Below, one piece after another: positions 10,429 to 20,444 of a stretch of 64,000 nucleotides of DNA. How positions within the stretch are numbered: position 1 is the stretch's first letter; the number at the start of each line of letters is the position of its first letter. The notes beneath the pieces were generated by a model. It made no database searches. It was not told the origin of the DNA and was given only the letters and a program-made list of their open reading frames with translations. The stretch comes from Brachycybe producta (lineage: Eukaryota; Arthropoda; Diplopoda; Playtdesmida; Andrognathidae): positions 3,178,474 to 3,242,473 of the forward strand of contig JAUPFP010000010.1 in the NCBI GenBank assembly GCA_036925085.1, written 5' to 3'. Both the position numbers and the translations under genes were made by a program.

Positions 10429-11082
10429 AAATAAACAAGGGAGGGAAAAAACGAATTTAAAAATGGAAGTTTACACTTGCCATAACCACAAAATACACAC
10501 AAAAAATAGAAAACAAATCCGAAAATATGTTTTCCCCCCTCAAACCTTTCGTAATCCTCAAGAGGAGCAAATATCCTATGCACATTACACAATGCATGTA
10601 TGCACACATTCGTACTCCCATCTTACTTCAACCTACTGTATATTAAAGTTTGTTTTCGAGAAAGAGAAAAAAAAAACTCGTAATATGACATTCCATTTAC
10701 AAATGTTACTTTGGGTGCATTTGCAATGTTGAGTTGATAGATGCAATGCTATGAGCCTATCACTCATTTTATAACAGCAACAGCAGCAATTAATTAATGC
10801 AAATGTTGCTTTAACCAATCATAATGAAACAACCTAAAGTACATTCCCAATCACTCCTAGCAATTGTTTGAAACTCTTCGAATTGAATGATTTTAATTAA
10901 TTTTTGTTAGTAGATGACTGACTTATAAGACTCGATATAAAATGCCTATAGTTCTCCTAAAAATGGGATGGTAGTCCTTCCCCGTTTCTGAAAAGAGTAC
11001 CCCCCCCCCCCCCCTCAGTGAAATGACAATGTTACCTTCTTTGTCATATTTAGACTTCAGAGGCTAGTAGTCCTCCATGCAG
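10429..11082. other. Mixed stretch with a poly-C run, no gene seen
   Basis: A C homopolymer at 11000-11015 is the only notable feature. Confidence 0.5.
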
Positions 11083-11149
11083 CGAGCACGTGCTGCATGA
11101 TACCACCATAGCATCTGTGGTTTCATGCAACACGTGCTCACTAGTGACT
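11083..11149. repeat. Short hairpin
   Basis: GAGCACGTGCTGCATGATACCAC pairs with GTGGTTTCATGCAACACGTGCTC across a short loop. Origin unknown, perhaps a small MITE. Confidence 0.5.
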
Positions 11150-11339
11150 AAATTATTTTTACCTAGTATTTTTAGGCCTTGTTTCCACTGGAGCGAAAAT
11201 TTGAACTTTTTGAAAATTTCAACTGGTGAAAAATGGAATACACGTGGCCCCCCGCCCATTCACTATTACAGGCGGGAACCACGTTTTTTTCCATTTTCAA
11301 ATTTTCACCCCAAGGAAAATAAGGCATTATGAACATCTT

Positions 11340-11676
11340 AATGGTTGTGGTTTTTCTTACTCAATGGAGTTTAACATAAAAGTTCAAAATTCGAGATTTT
11401 GAAATATTTTTTTGAAAAAAATTGGAGCACACTTTCCAATTTTTCGTTTTTCTATCACTCGATCAGCATATATTTAAGGTGCACGCATTGCATTTTGAAA
11501 ACTTAATATTGGACAACTTTAAATATGAAAAATAAACATGTTGCCACGACTTGTGTGTATTTTAAAAATTATGATTTTTTTCTTTAACATTGGGTCTATG
11601 GGTTCCATAGAAAAACGATGCTAGTGCTCTTTGTGGAGATTTTAAGAAGTAATTTTGCAAGGTAGCCTCTTAAAGA
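11340..11676. mobile_element. Half copy of the 30.05-30.71 kb foldback
   Basis: Contains CTATCACTCGATCAGCATAT and CTTTAAATATGAAAAATAAACAT, both also at 30542 and 30606 and, inverted, at 30110-30190. It ends GCCTCTTAA, like the right end of that element (CGCCTCTTAA). Confidence 0.55.
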
Positions 11677-12160
11677 GGCTCTCTGTTAGTGCCGTGGACG
11701 TGAGATGGGGATGCTTGTATTGCAAAAGATTATGGTCCATTAGAAACCAAGCTTCAAGTAAAGCTCTCGTTATCTTCATGCGTTTAAGGCAGCGCGCACA
11801 AGTCAATACAGAATAATGATGCCAAAATGACGCAAGCATATTGCATGCATTGCTTTGCAATTAGCAGCTAGCTAACATTGTAATGTGATACAAGGCCCCG
11901 GCTGTGACGCCATTTTAACGTCACTATTCTGTAATACAACATTGCGCTGCATATTAGTTGCATGAAGATAACGTAAGCTTAACCTGCAAACGCAACTATG
12001 ACTTTCTTTTTCTTCTCTCAAAATGACTCAGATTAAATACTATTCAACATTTGTAATCAGACATATAGCATAAAACAACTGAAGACATCATAGAAGCCAA
12101 GTTGTACAATAAAACGTTAATGTTCTGAGTAAATTGAGTTCAAAGAGTTCAAAGATCTCT
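11677..12160. other. Stretch upstream of the Polinton, no gene seen
   Basis: No Polinton terminal inverted repeat, integrase or ATPase could be recognised here. The left end of the element is therefore lost or not visible. Confidence 0.45.
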
Positions 12161-12188
12161 CCTCGTTATATCGCTTCGTAATCCCTTT

Positions 12189-12460
12189 TTGAAAAAAGGA
12201 GCCCTCTCAGCGAGTAAACAGTTGTTAAAGTCTGGAAAAAACGTTGTATCTGATATTGAAGTGGGGGAATCTTTCAAAAGTGCCTTAAAAAGGTGGGAAA
12301 TGGAAGCTGGGCATGAATTTTTGAAGACAATAACAGGCCGAGCAAAGTGCCGAAAAACCAGTAAAACATCTAGAAAGTCGTGGCCAGTACGAAGTGTACA
12401 GTGAAAAGAAAAGCAGCAAAGAAGAAAGTCGCTAAGAAAAGGAAAACCGCAGCAAAGTAA
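12189..12460 (+). pseudogene. Polinton pX-like basic minor capsid/core protein
   Basis: The frame contains KQLLKSGKNVVSDIEVGESF, resembling small proteins encoded just before the capsid gene in Polintons (typically an amphipathic LK-T/S-G stretch followed by a basic tail). The tail is in another frame and reads VKRKAAKKKVAKKRK before a TAA at 12458-12460, so at least one frameshift separates head and tail. A stop just upstream (about 12187) also breaks a hydrophobic lead-in. By analogy it would bind DNA or capsid inside the virion. It lies 52 bp before the capsid gene. Confidence 0.6.
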
Positions 12461-12512
12461 GCTTCACGTCAAAAGAAAAAAAAACTAGCAATTTCGTGAA
12501 TTTCCTGTAAAC

Positions 12513-13794
12513 ATGAGTGGCTTTCTCATTCATCATGACTCGGGGCCCGGGATGAGTTGTGAGTTGGATATTTTTATCGTGCCCGTGATGCAAACGAGTA
12601 ATCAGGATGACTGCATTAAGGAATACCATCCCGTGAACAGCATCGAGGACCAAAATACGATAAAGTTCAATATCATGGGAAATGCCGATAAATACAAAGA
12701 TCCTTCAGATATTTTCCTTCAGATATGTGAAGGCAAGAATTTTAAAAGCGAACGGAAAACCATTGGACACTACTTGCGAAGTCACACCTATAAATGGATT
12801 TTTTCACTTACTTTTTAGTGAAATTATGGTTACTCTTGGGAATACAATTATTAGTTCCACCGATCACAATTATGGATATAAAACTTATATAACGACCCTT
12901 CTATGCAGGAAAAACACCTGGAATAAACCTTATTTATCACTGGAAATGTTCTACAAAGACACCATCGCTGCCTTTAAAGATCGTAAACCATCCACCGCCA
13001 ATCCAGCAGATGGATTAGTGCAACGCTTTGAAAGATCAAAAGCGAGTACTATTATGAACTAGTGTGGACGTCTTCACGGAAATATTTTTCACCAGGGATG
13101 CCTCTTACCTAATATGCTCAATCTCTCCATTAAATTAGTTTGTCAAAATGATTACAAAAATGATTACAAAGTACGAAAGTGTACGAAAAGTGATACCTAA
13201 TCCATCTATCGTTAAAATGCATACTGAGCAGTCGTTGAAGTCTAATTTTATTTATCCCATCAATTGAATCAAATGCACTTCTTTCAGTGAACCAAGTGGT
13301 AGCCACGATATTAACATCAACAATTGTAATGGCCTATTACCGAGTTTCGTTATGATTGGCCTCATTGATAGTGATGCACGAGTTGGAAATTTAAAAAGAA
13401 TCCTTTTCATTTTCATTACAAGGACCTCAGTTTTTTCGAGGTACAGGTGGATGGTACCCAGTTTCCAGGGATATAGTTCAGTCCAAATTTCTGTACGAAA
13501 AAATATGGTCATCTTTAACAGCAGCTATTTTGTGTGTCGCAAGTATTATGGCACAGACGGTGTAGATGTGACTTTCGACAAATTTAAAAACAGCTATTCT
13601 CTTGATGCCTTCAATCCACCAATGATCAAAGTGCTCTATTAGAATCCCATTTCAAGTTGAGTAAAAATAGATCTTTACGTCTTAATATGAAATTTAAAAA
13701 TCCGCTGAACACAATGGTGAATGTCATTGTTTATTCCATGTACCAGACCATCATCGAAGTGGATCATCGTCGCAATGTTATCATAAATTATTAA
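12513..13794 (+). pseudogene. Polinton major capsid protein (F54H12.2-like), frameshifted
   Basis: ATG at 12513. The start includes SCELDIFIVPVMQTS and EYHPVNSIED, matching my memory of proteins annotated as F54H12.2-like in invertebrates, the double-jelly-roll capsid family of Mavericks. Later blocks are in other frames: NGKPLDTTCEVTPINGFFH near 12742, the GRLHGNIFHQ block near 13068, YYGTDGVDVTFDKFKNSYS near 13550, and VNVIVYSMYQTIIEVDHRR near 13716, ending TAA 13792-13794. At least three frameshifts, plus a small duplication near 13150, make it non-functional. The total span is close to the expected full length of about 420 codons, so the gene decayed in place rather than being truncated. 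Confidence 0.8.
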
Positions 13795-13795
13795 A

Positions 13796-13876
13796 ATGGA
13801 TTCTAGTCAACTGGGATATTTATTATTTCATCATCCCACCACACGTTTTGTGTTTGCTGGGGTATTTGCAAGGTAA
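13796..13876 (+). pseudogene. Polinton adenain-like protease, N-terminal piece
   Basis: ATG begins one base after the capsid stop, typical of tight viral gene packing. It reads MDSSQLGYLLFHHP and then RFVFAGVFA before a stop. Adenain-type proteases of Polintons start with a short helix followed by F-GVF, so this is the first 26 codons. The gene is then interrupted by LINE1 and resumes at 18126. Confidence 0.6.
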
Positions 13877-14095
13877 AACTATATCATTAATCTGGATTTG
13901 AATTTGAATTTTGAATTTGAAAAATTACTCTGCAAGCAGCCATAAAGGCCTATGGTAGAGGGACAAGAGTCCAAGTGCAGCATAGAAAATGCATTGTCAA
14001 AACCAGAAAATATAAAACCCTATTGATATAAACCCAACAACAATTTCAATATTTTTTAATGCTACAAATATATGCATTGTCAAAACAAAACAAAA

Positions 14096-14499
14096 TTATG
14101 ACTCCCATAAAATACATTTTTCCTGCACAAAATCCCCAGCAAGCCAGTTCCATTGTCGAATCGCCCTAGAGACAAATGACCAGTAATAAGAATCTGTTCG
14201 TGCAAAAATCTCTCTAACTTTGTTAGAGTGGTCACCCCTACCCAAATATAATGCCCTGCAAAGTTTACTTGAAGTAGGTTTAGGGCAAGAGCCTTCTAGC
14301 ATTCTATTAAAGATATTAAGACTAAAATCTGAACGTCTTGCAAGTAAACTATCCCAACCAAGCTCTGAAAGCATTTTAGTTACACTGTCGGCATATCCAT
14401 ATTTACCAAAAACAAACCTAGCAGCCCTGTGTTGAACCATTTCTATGGAGTGAGCTAAGTCTGCAGTGTGGAGATTCCACACAGCTGCCGTATTCTAGA
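14096..14499 (-). pseudogene. LINE1 reverse transcriptase C-terminus
   Basis: The frame reads IEMVQHRAARFVFG, then LSELGWDSLLARR and later SRAIRQWNWL. This is the conserved QRRAARFV and LGW-L--RR tail of CR1/Jockey-group proteins. The ORF ends at 14096. A small deletion at its start, near 14490, puts it out of frame with the upstream piece at 16728. Confidence 0.75.
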
Positions 14500-14622
14500 T
14501 GGGGACATACCAATGATTGATATTTTATTTTTTTTATTAAAGACCTTTATTGGTATAAAAAGTAATACAAAACAAGACAGAAAATATTCAACAATTATAA
14601 ATATGTATAATATACATTATAT

Positions 14623-15522
14623 TTAAAAAATAACGTCAATCAAACCTTTATCCAAATCCAAAATTACACTTGATATAAACAAATTCTTAGATACAATTGA
14701 TCTGGATGAACAAGATAAAGCAGCCCAAATTTTTGGTATACGAATCATTAAGGCATTCTCTAATAGCTTTGTTTTAGGATTTAACAAATCAATCATATAA
14801 CCATGTCTGAATGTTTTCCTTACATTAAAATAACTACTCAAATAAGGTGTGCATTGACCCAACACAATAAGTCTACCAAAATCTGCTATTTTAACCACCA
14901 TTCTATGCCTAATAGATTGAAGTGATGAATTCCCCAAATGGGTAATATAACTACACTTATTAGGATAATAAATCATAATTAAAAATTTTAATTGTAAAGA
15001 TTCCAATTTATTAATAATATTTTGGCTATTAGCATATATATTTAAAGCATATTCCATAATAGGGCGTATATAGCAGGAATAAAGATTTACTTTAACTGTT
15101 ACTGGTACATGCTTATATCTCAACATCAGATATCGCCAAGCACCAAATAACTTGCGTTTAACAAAGGACAAATGGTATTTAAAATTTAATTTTGTATCAA
15201 TGTACAACCCCAAATAATTAAATTCATCTACAACCACTATTTGAGACCTATTTATAGTTATTAAAACATCAAAACTCGGTACCTTACCAAAACATAGTAT
15301 CCTAGACTTATCCGGGTTAATTTTCATTTTCAATGAGTGAAAATACCCAACTAGTGAGTCTATATCGTTTTGTAGATTAAATAAATCTTGTGGACTAGAT
15401 ACATTAGCCAATATACATACATCATCTGCAATAAGAAACAAGAGGAAAACTGTAAAAAGGACACCATCTTTCTTATATAAAATGTAAACAACGTGGAGAA
15501 GACACAGTACCTTGGGGTACAC
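14623..15522 (-). pseudogene. LINE2 reverse transcriptase, motif C to C-terminus
   Basis: Contains LIADDVCILAN (the catalytic -ADD- box), KINPDKSRILCFGK and FNYLGLYIDTKLNF, the palm-to-thumb motifs of LINE RTs. It then runs about 170 residues to a stop at 14623. The first 30 or so residues are out-of-frame read-through; the true upstream part is in the frame of 15473-15997. Confidence 0.8.
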
Positions 15523-16719
15523 CTTTGTTAACTATAATAGATTCCGAATAGCAACCCCTTATATTAACAATTTGAGTGCGATCACGAATAAAATCTAAAT
15601 AGAAATCTACCAAATATCCTGGGATACCTTCTTGTCGCATATCATTGATCAGCATTTTGTGATCCACATTATCAAAAGCAGAACTAAGATCTATAAAAAT
15701 AGCAATAATTGTACCATGACCTATAAGAGATAATCTCGTAGCTATATTAAAATAAAAATCTTGTAATAAAGTCTCACAAGAGAGATTTCGACGAAACCCA
15801 TATTGTTCTATCGGTAATAGATTATGTTCCTCAAGATATCGAATTAAATGTCTTAACATTAAACGTTCTAATAATCGAATAATATTACTGGTTATAGAGA
15901 TAGGTCGATAAGATGAAACCAGACTAACATCTTTATCCTTTTTTAACACCGGAACTACCTCAGCCATTTTCAACTTTTTTGGAATACCAAATAACAAAAA
16001 TTTGTCAAATAAAGTAATTAAAACAACGGAGAATAGAGGGGCGTACCTTTTCAGTAAACTATTAGGGGGGGCCAGCCGCCTTGTTAACTTTAATTTTTGT
16101 CAATAAATTCAAAATATCAGTTACATTAAATAGATTGATATTATATATAGGATTCCTATCATATTCATTTAAAGAAATACCTAAACGTCACTATTACCAA
16201 AGAATCTACCAAAAGCTCCAGCAATAGCTACGTCATCTGTATGAATGGAGCCCAATTCATCAATAACAGTATTTGGGAGATTAACTTTTCTATCAATTTT
16301 AATCTGTTTGCTAAGGTCCTGTAGTGACTGTTTTTTACACTTAGCAATCACCATACTATAAAACTCACTAGTAACTTGTTCATCTAACTTAATTTGTTGT
16401 AATTTATAATTAGCCATATCACCTAATGCATATAACTTCCTTAGTTCCATCATTTCTTGTTTAACTTTTATACTTAAAAATGGATTAATAGACACCGAAA
16501 TTCTTTTAACCTTTCTGCCAGCAAATATTATGCTATTGATTTCTAACATGAAATCATCATAATTCAAAAGTGGATTCCTACCTGCCATAATCAATAGATT
16601 TCTCAATTTACAGACCTCAATATCTTCATAAGTAATTATATTCTTATATTGTATATCAATAGGCTGAGATATATTAATTATTAACTCTATGGCTTCATGA
16701 TCACATAAATAACTAATAT
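15473..16719 (-). pseudogene. LINE2 linker and reverse transcriptase, motifs 0 to B
   Basis: In order on the minus strand: a linker with TDDVAIAGAFGRFFGNS near 16190, a damaged region 16000-16180, then SYRPISITSNIIRLLER, EQYGFRRNLSCETLL, the motif A IFIDLSSAFDNVDH and motif B GVPQGTVSSP. A frameshift near 15490 separates motif B from motif C. Residues needed for catalysis in A and C are kept, but the frame is broken at least twice. Confidence 0.75.
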
Positions 16720-16727
16720 TGGGGACA

Positions 16728-17013
16728 ATTGCACATGCTATACATTTTACCTCCCTGGGGCACCTTCTTAGAACCCGTTGACTAAACCTAAGCATCTGCA
16801 TAGACTTGGAAATAATCTGTTCGACATGCAGCTTCCAAGAAAGTTTAGTTGTAATTGTTACCCACAAATATTTATAAGAATCTACATTATTAAGTGGAAT
16901 GGCCCCTATTCTATATGGAAATATTATTGGATTCCTTCCCCTAGCTACCCTCATTACACAACATTTTCCCTTATTAAGTTGAAGTTGCCATTTAGAACAC
17001 CATGCCTCTATTG
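16728..17013 (-). pseudogene. LINE1 reverse transcriptase, thumb segment
   Basis: Reads WQLQLNKGKCCVMRV, then SYKYLWVTITTKLSWKLHVE and RRCPREVKCIA. This is the LN--KC-VM, YKYLGV-I and CPR-VK blocks of CR1/Jockey-type proteins. The usual LG is LW here. Bordered by LTR1-A on one side and LINE2 on the other. When the LTR plus one target-duplication copy are disregarded, its frame continues that of 17705-18054. Confidence 0.8.
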
Positions 17014-17704
17014 TGTGAGCTTTTGACATCAACCCAATTTTATTACCAACCTTTAGATGACATTTTCCACATTTCGTTTCTTCTCTGAGCAGTATGACAC
17101 CTGCACAGAGAAGATCCGAGCTGTAGAGAGAGCTGGATGGAGACAGATTGTAGTCACTCTTCTGCATTTAGGTGAAATCGATGCAGGAGAGTGGCGGCCA
17201 TCTCTCTCTCTTCCGGTTGATGCTGATATACATCTTCTCCATCGGTATACCAACAAGAGAAGATGTTGTAGCTGCTGAGAATCGTATAGCTCCTGCCCTA
17301 TGAAACCTCCGGCCTCTGAAGAGAAGTTATTTACATAAAGACATAGAGACAACGCTACTTCTTGTTACAACACTTTTATTCATTCCTTGTAAGAAGTACA
17401 GAATACAAGGGTGAATATTAATAATACTAACGGTGCGTCCTCAGGCCCATGATTCGGATAAAGATCTCGTAATACAGGCAAAGGACAAAACTGAGGAACA
17501 AAGAGGAACACGGTCCTTTTATACCTTGGACCTGTGTACATCTGCGAGGTGTAACCAGGTCCAAGTGGCCATGGTCCTGTATGTATCAATCCGCCGCTTG
17601 GGCATGAGTCAGAAAGGTGAGTCAGAGAGGAGGGAGGGACGGTTGAGAGTTGTTTATCCCCCGGGCTATGGTTTTGGCGGGATCACAATTTACAGGGTGT
17701 TACA
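17014..17704 (-). mobile_element. Solo LTR, family LTR1 copy A, inside LINE1
   Basis: On the minus strand it starts TGTAACACCC at 17704 and ends AAAGCTCACA at 17014. Flanked by ATTG at 17010-17013 and 17705-17708, an exact 4-bp duplication. TATAAAAGG near 17515-17523 and AATAAAAG near 17373-17380 give the direction. A hairpin around the poly(A) signal pairs 17379-17391 with 17404-17415. The host LINE frame is continuous across the insertion site. Confidence 0.9.
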
Positions 17705-18125
17705 ATTGCTATCAAGTCACTATCAATAATATGGCAATCATTGTCAGAGGTAACCTCACGATAAATTATTGTATAATCTGCAAATAGCCGGAAATTGCTG
17801 CTAACTTGACTGCTGAGGTCATTGATATATAAAAGAAACAGAAGCGGACCCAACACACTACCCTGAGGAACCCCTGATGTAACCCCTATCCAGTCAGATT
17901 CAGACCCACCTGCAACAACCCTTTGTTTCCTATCACTCAAAAAAGAATGCACCCATTTATACACCTGTTCACCCAATCCATACCCACTAATTTTTGTCAT
18001 TAATTTTGAGTGAGAAACTGTGTCAAATGCCTTGCAGAGATCAAGAAAAACCAAATCTATCTGACTGCCTTTGTCTAAATTTTCTGAAGGTCATCAACTA
18101 AAAGAATAAGCTGGGTTTCACATGG
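17705..18125 (-). pseudogene. LINE1 reverse transcriptase, palm segment with mutated active site
   Basis: Reads CETQLILLVDDLQK (about 18115), then VFLDLCKAFDTVSH (motif A) and SGVPQGSVLGPLLFLLYIND (motif B), then FADYT (17770-17784). The usual catalytic FADDT has become FADYT, a lost metal-binding aspartate. One frameshift lies near 18085. Confidence 0.85.
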
Positions 18126-18441
18126 ATGTGCGGATGGAGCCTGGATCTCACTGAATTGCTATTTATTTTAATAATGGGATGGCTACATATTTCGAGTTAC
18201 AGAATGAAGCCAATAACGAACGAGATAAATCAGTTCATCACGAGAAACAGTCTCTCCTGGACTTACAATGCACATAGACTCCAACATTCGAGAACAGCCA
18301 TTTCTATTCTATTTTAAGATGTTCTAATCATGATGTATCATTTTTGTATTTCAATGCTGCAATTATTTACGAAATGATAAAATTGTTCATGATTTTATTA
18401 GTTATAGTTTAAAAAAATACTTACCACTGTATGCTTTTTAA
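18126..18441 (+). pseudogene. Polinton adenain-like protease, C-terminal piece
   Basis: Resumes the protease begun at 13796. One frame shows EPGSH followed by a TGA where the family has Trp (the catalytic-His block GSHW), then IAIYFNNG. Another frame shows YRMKPITNEINQFI and SLSWTYNAHRLQHS, matching the block before the catalytic Cys. The Cys itself is not evident. The tail NDKIVHDFISYSLKK ends at TAA 18439-18441. At least two frameshifts and one stop. It would process capsid proteins in an intact element. Confidence 0.65.
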
Positions 18442-18590
18442 TTCCAATTTTATTTAACCTTCACCATTTCAACACATGTATTATTATACTATTTATATAA
18501 AATTAATATATTCAAACAGGTATATGTCATCTTATGGGATGGATGCTTTTATGAATAAACATTTATAGGACTACATTGATGAGTAAATGC

Positions 18591-18968
18591 TTATTTTCCC
18601 ATACAGCCCAAACCAAGCTCACCACGGGTGCTTGGGGAGTTCAACATCACACTCTGCAAATTCCACATCTATCCCCTTTTTTAAAAATCATAGGTTCCTA
18701 AATATATTAACAGAACATTAATAGCTCCTCTGTAGCTAGAATCAATGACACCAGCCAACACATCAATTCCAAAATGAAGTGTGGGACCCGATCTTAGTGC
18801 AATTCTTCCATAGGAATTATACGGTATAGCCATGGATAAGTCTGTTGCACACAGCATTCTATTTCCAGGCTTGATAGTGCAGTTCACCGCAAAATACAGA
18901 TCCTATCCAGCATCACCCATATTCATTTTCTTCGGGATGACACATGCATCGCTTAATCTCTTAATCAT
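18591..18968 (-). pseudogene. dut: dUTPase (dUTP diphosphatase), damaged
   Basis: ATG at 18968, stop TAA at 18591-18593; 125 codons against a usual 140-150. It hydrolyses dUTP to dUMP and keeps uracil out of DNA. Motif I reads GDAG-stop-DLYFA (TAG where Tyr is usual). Motif II is SYGRIALRSG. Motif III is GVIDSSYRGAI. The C-terminal motif V is RGELGLGCMGK in place of the usual RG-GGFGSTG. Motif IV is shifted and crossed by stops (18681 and nearby). The start lies 50 bp after the stop of the polymerase on the same strand, and the end faces the protease stop 150 bp away, so it belongs to the Polinton. Canonical Polinton gene lists that I recall do not include dUTPase. Confidence 0.8.
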
Positions 18969-19018
18969 TATGGTAGGTTCTTTATAATGAGCAACAAATG
19001 ATCTCATCTAAATTTTGT

Positions 19019-19123
19019 TTAAATTGAAAAATAGCCATAAGCGAGAGTAGTCATTCCATCATTCTCAATATAACGCTTATCATCGAATGCGATAAAACTG
19101 ATTTTGTTCACTTCTAGAGTGTA
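19019..19123 (-). pseudogene. polB: Polinton DNA polymerase B, extreme C-terminus
   Basis: Minus-strand frame reading EVNKISFIAFDDKRYIENDG and MTTLAYGYFSI before a TAA at 19019-19021. This is the conserved end (SAFDDKRYI--DG--TLAYGHY) that I recall from Polinton and related viral/organellar family-B polymerases. It is separated from the rest of the gene by LTR4. Confidence 0.75.
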
Positions 19124-19127
19124 AATG

Positions 19128-19996
19128 TGTGAGGTCATAAATTTCTATTATGTAATTAGAAATAAAAAGGGGTCATGTGTCATGAATAACTATGACATAA
19201 TCAAATTCCAGTGAGGTAGTAATTTAATTTGTAACCTTTGAATATTTTACTTTTGGAATGTTTTTCTGTTGGTCACATGGTAACATTCTTGGTTAGTTCC
19301 AGTGTATATAAAGAGCTGGGATTTTCTTCTTTTTACTCATTCTTGCTTCTGGAAGTCTGTGAGGGTGCCAGTTAAATAGTGGGCCAGATTCATCCTTTTA
19401 AAACCATCAGTGCAGGAACTATTTACTGCTTTTGTTTCATCATGGTGTACATCATTACACCATCATTATTATGTAGCCTTTTGTGCTTTATAATAGTCAT
19501 CAATGAGTGAACTATATTTTCAACTGTTTCATCATTTTTGTGTAGCCTTTTGTGCTTTATAATAGTCATCAATGAGTGAACTATATTTTCAACTGTTTCA
19601 TCTATGTCAGCATAGTATGAACTATTTTCAACAAATCATAATCTTCACCTCTCGATCTAACTTCATATCATCTGGTATTGCATGAAATCCGCTCCAGCAA
19701 GAAACAACACTGGTTTGCATGAACACCCTAACTTCATGTTTAACTTCATTTTGGAGTTGAAGTTGTACTTCCTCTTGACCATGTGCAAGAAATTCCATTT
19801 GTATTTTGTTGGTTATTTAATCATATTTTTAAATGCCATTATTTATTCATATTTTGTAAACTAAACAGCTGTTAATATTAATACATTTTATTTGTTTTGT
19901 TATATTAAATAATAGTTTAAATAATTATTTTGCCTCACTGGAGTTTTCTTAGGTAAGGGAATTAATTAATTATACAAACACCAACTAACCCTTACA
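19128..19996 (+). mobile_element. Solo LTR, family LTR4, inside Polinton polymerase
   Basis: Starts TGTGAGGTC and ends CCCTTACA. Flanked by AATG at 19124-19127 and 19997-20000, an exact 4-bp duplication. TATATAAAGAG near 19302-19312 suggests plus orientation. Contains a 69-bp tandem duplication (from 19473 and 19542). Inner inverted ends CCAGTGAGG (19211) and CCTCACTGG (19934) are also present. Only one copy in the window. Confidence 0.75.
19473..19604. repeat. 69-bp tandem duplication within LTR4
   Basis: Two nearly identical units starting GTAGCCTTTTGTGC at 19473 and 19542. 69 is divisible by three, so the minus strand reads an in-frame 23-residue repeat, but the frame is short and closes quickly. 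Probably a recent slippage or unequal-exchange event. Confidence 0.8.
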
Positions 19997-20000
19997 AATG

Positions 20001-20444
20001 TCATGCATTTTAGACATGATTTGTCATTGAATCACCCTATTCAGGATAGCCTGATGCAAAGATTCAATGTACATATCATGATTGAAGTGAGATTTAACGA
20101 TCTGTTTCTTAATACCTTTCACTTTACATTTATACTTATGGCTATTTAACAGTACAGAATACATTTTAGATTTTAGGGCCACAAATTTAAAAAAAAAATT
20201 CACCATTAATTTTATCTTTAGAGTGTCCCATAACTTATTTGTTTTTAAGAGAGTGCAGAAAGTGACTTTTCGGATAGTCACTCGTATCCAAATGGTATTG
20301 GTAACGCTGCATGTCATGGTACAAATCTTTCGTTTGAATATGTATGATGAAACTATCCATATTGGTATATAAATCAAAATCAAATCGCAATTTACCCAAA
20401 ACAGTAAGAACTTCATTAAGTTTGGTGATTAATTGGGGGTACAT
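20001..20444 (-). pseudogene. polB: Polinton DNA polymerase B, palm to thumb region
   Basis: Minus-strand frame with TNMDSFIIHIQTKDLYHDM, then HLDTSDYPKSH, a frameshift near 20240, then KFVALKSKMYSV and KGIKKQIVKSHFNHDMY. These match the family blocks around the catalytic DTDS, FDTSDYP, EFVGLR-KMYS and KGIKK. The DTDS motif has decayed to NMDS, losing the first catalytic aspartate. The gene copies the element's DNA in intact Polintons. Upstream finger and exonuclease parts are not recognised. Confidence 0.75.

Larger units (their letters stand above)
14508..16719 (-). mobile_element. LINE2: second non-LTR retrotransposon nested in LINE1
   Basis: Flanked by an exact 8-bp target duplication, TGGGGACA, at 14500-14507 and 16720-16727. 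5'-truncated in the endonuclease-RT linker. The 3' end is A-rich with several AATAAA-like signals (14525-14550). Frameshifts and stops throughout. It is younger than LINE1 because it interrupts it. Confidence 0.85.
13877..18125 (-). mobile_element. LINE1: CR1/Jockey-like retrotransposon, split by LINE2 and an LTR
   Basis: Minus-strand LINE inserted into the Polinton protease. Its pieces are 18125-17705 (RT), 17013-16728 (RT thumb) and 14499-13877 (C-terminus and 3' UTR). It is broken by solo LTR1-A and by LINE2. The 3' end carries short AATTC/AATTTG repeats (13910-13930). It is 5'-truncated within the RT, near the CETQL block. Another fragment of the same family lies at 62515-62660. Exact junctions with the Polinton are uncertain by some bases. 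Confidence 0.8.

Noticed and set aside
16181..17167. A 328-residue open frame on the minus strand
   Set aside because: It crosses three elements: LINE2 linker (16181-16719), LINE1 thumb (16728-17013) and the start of LTR1-A. The fusion is an accident of insertion, with junctions marked by target duplications.
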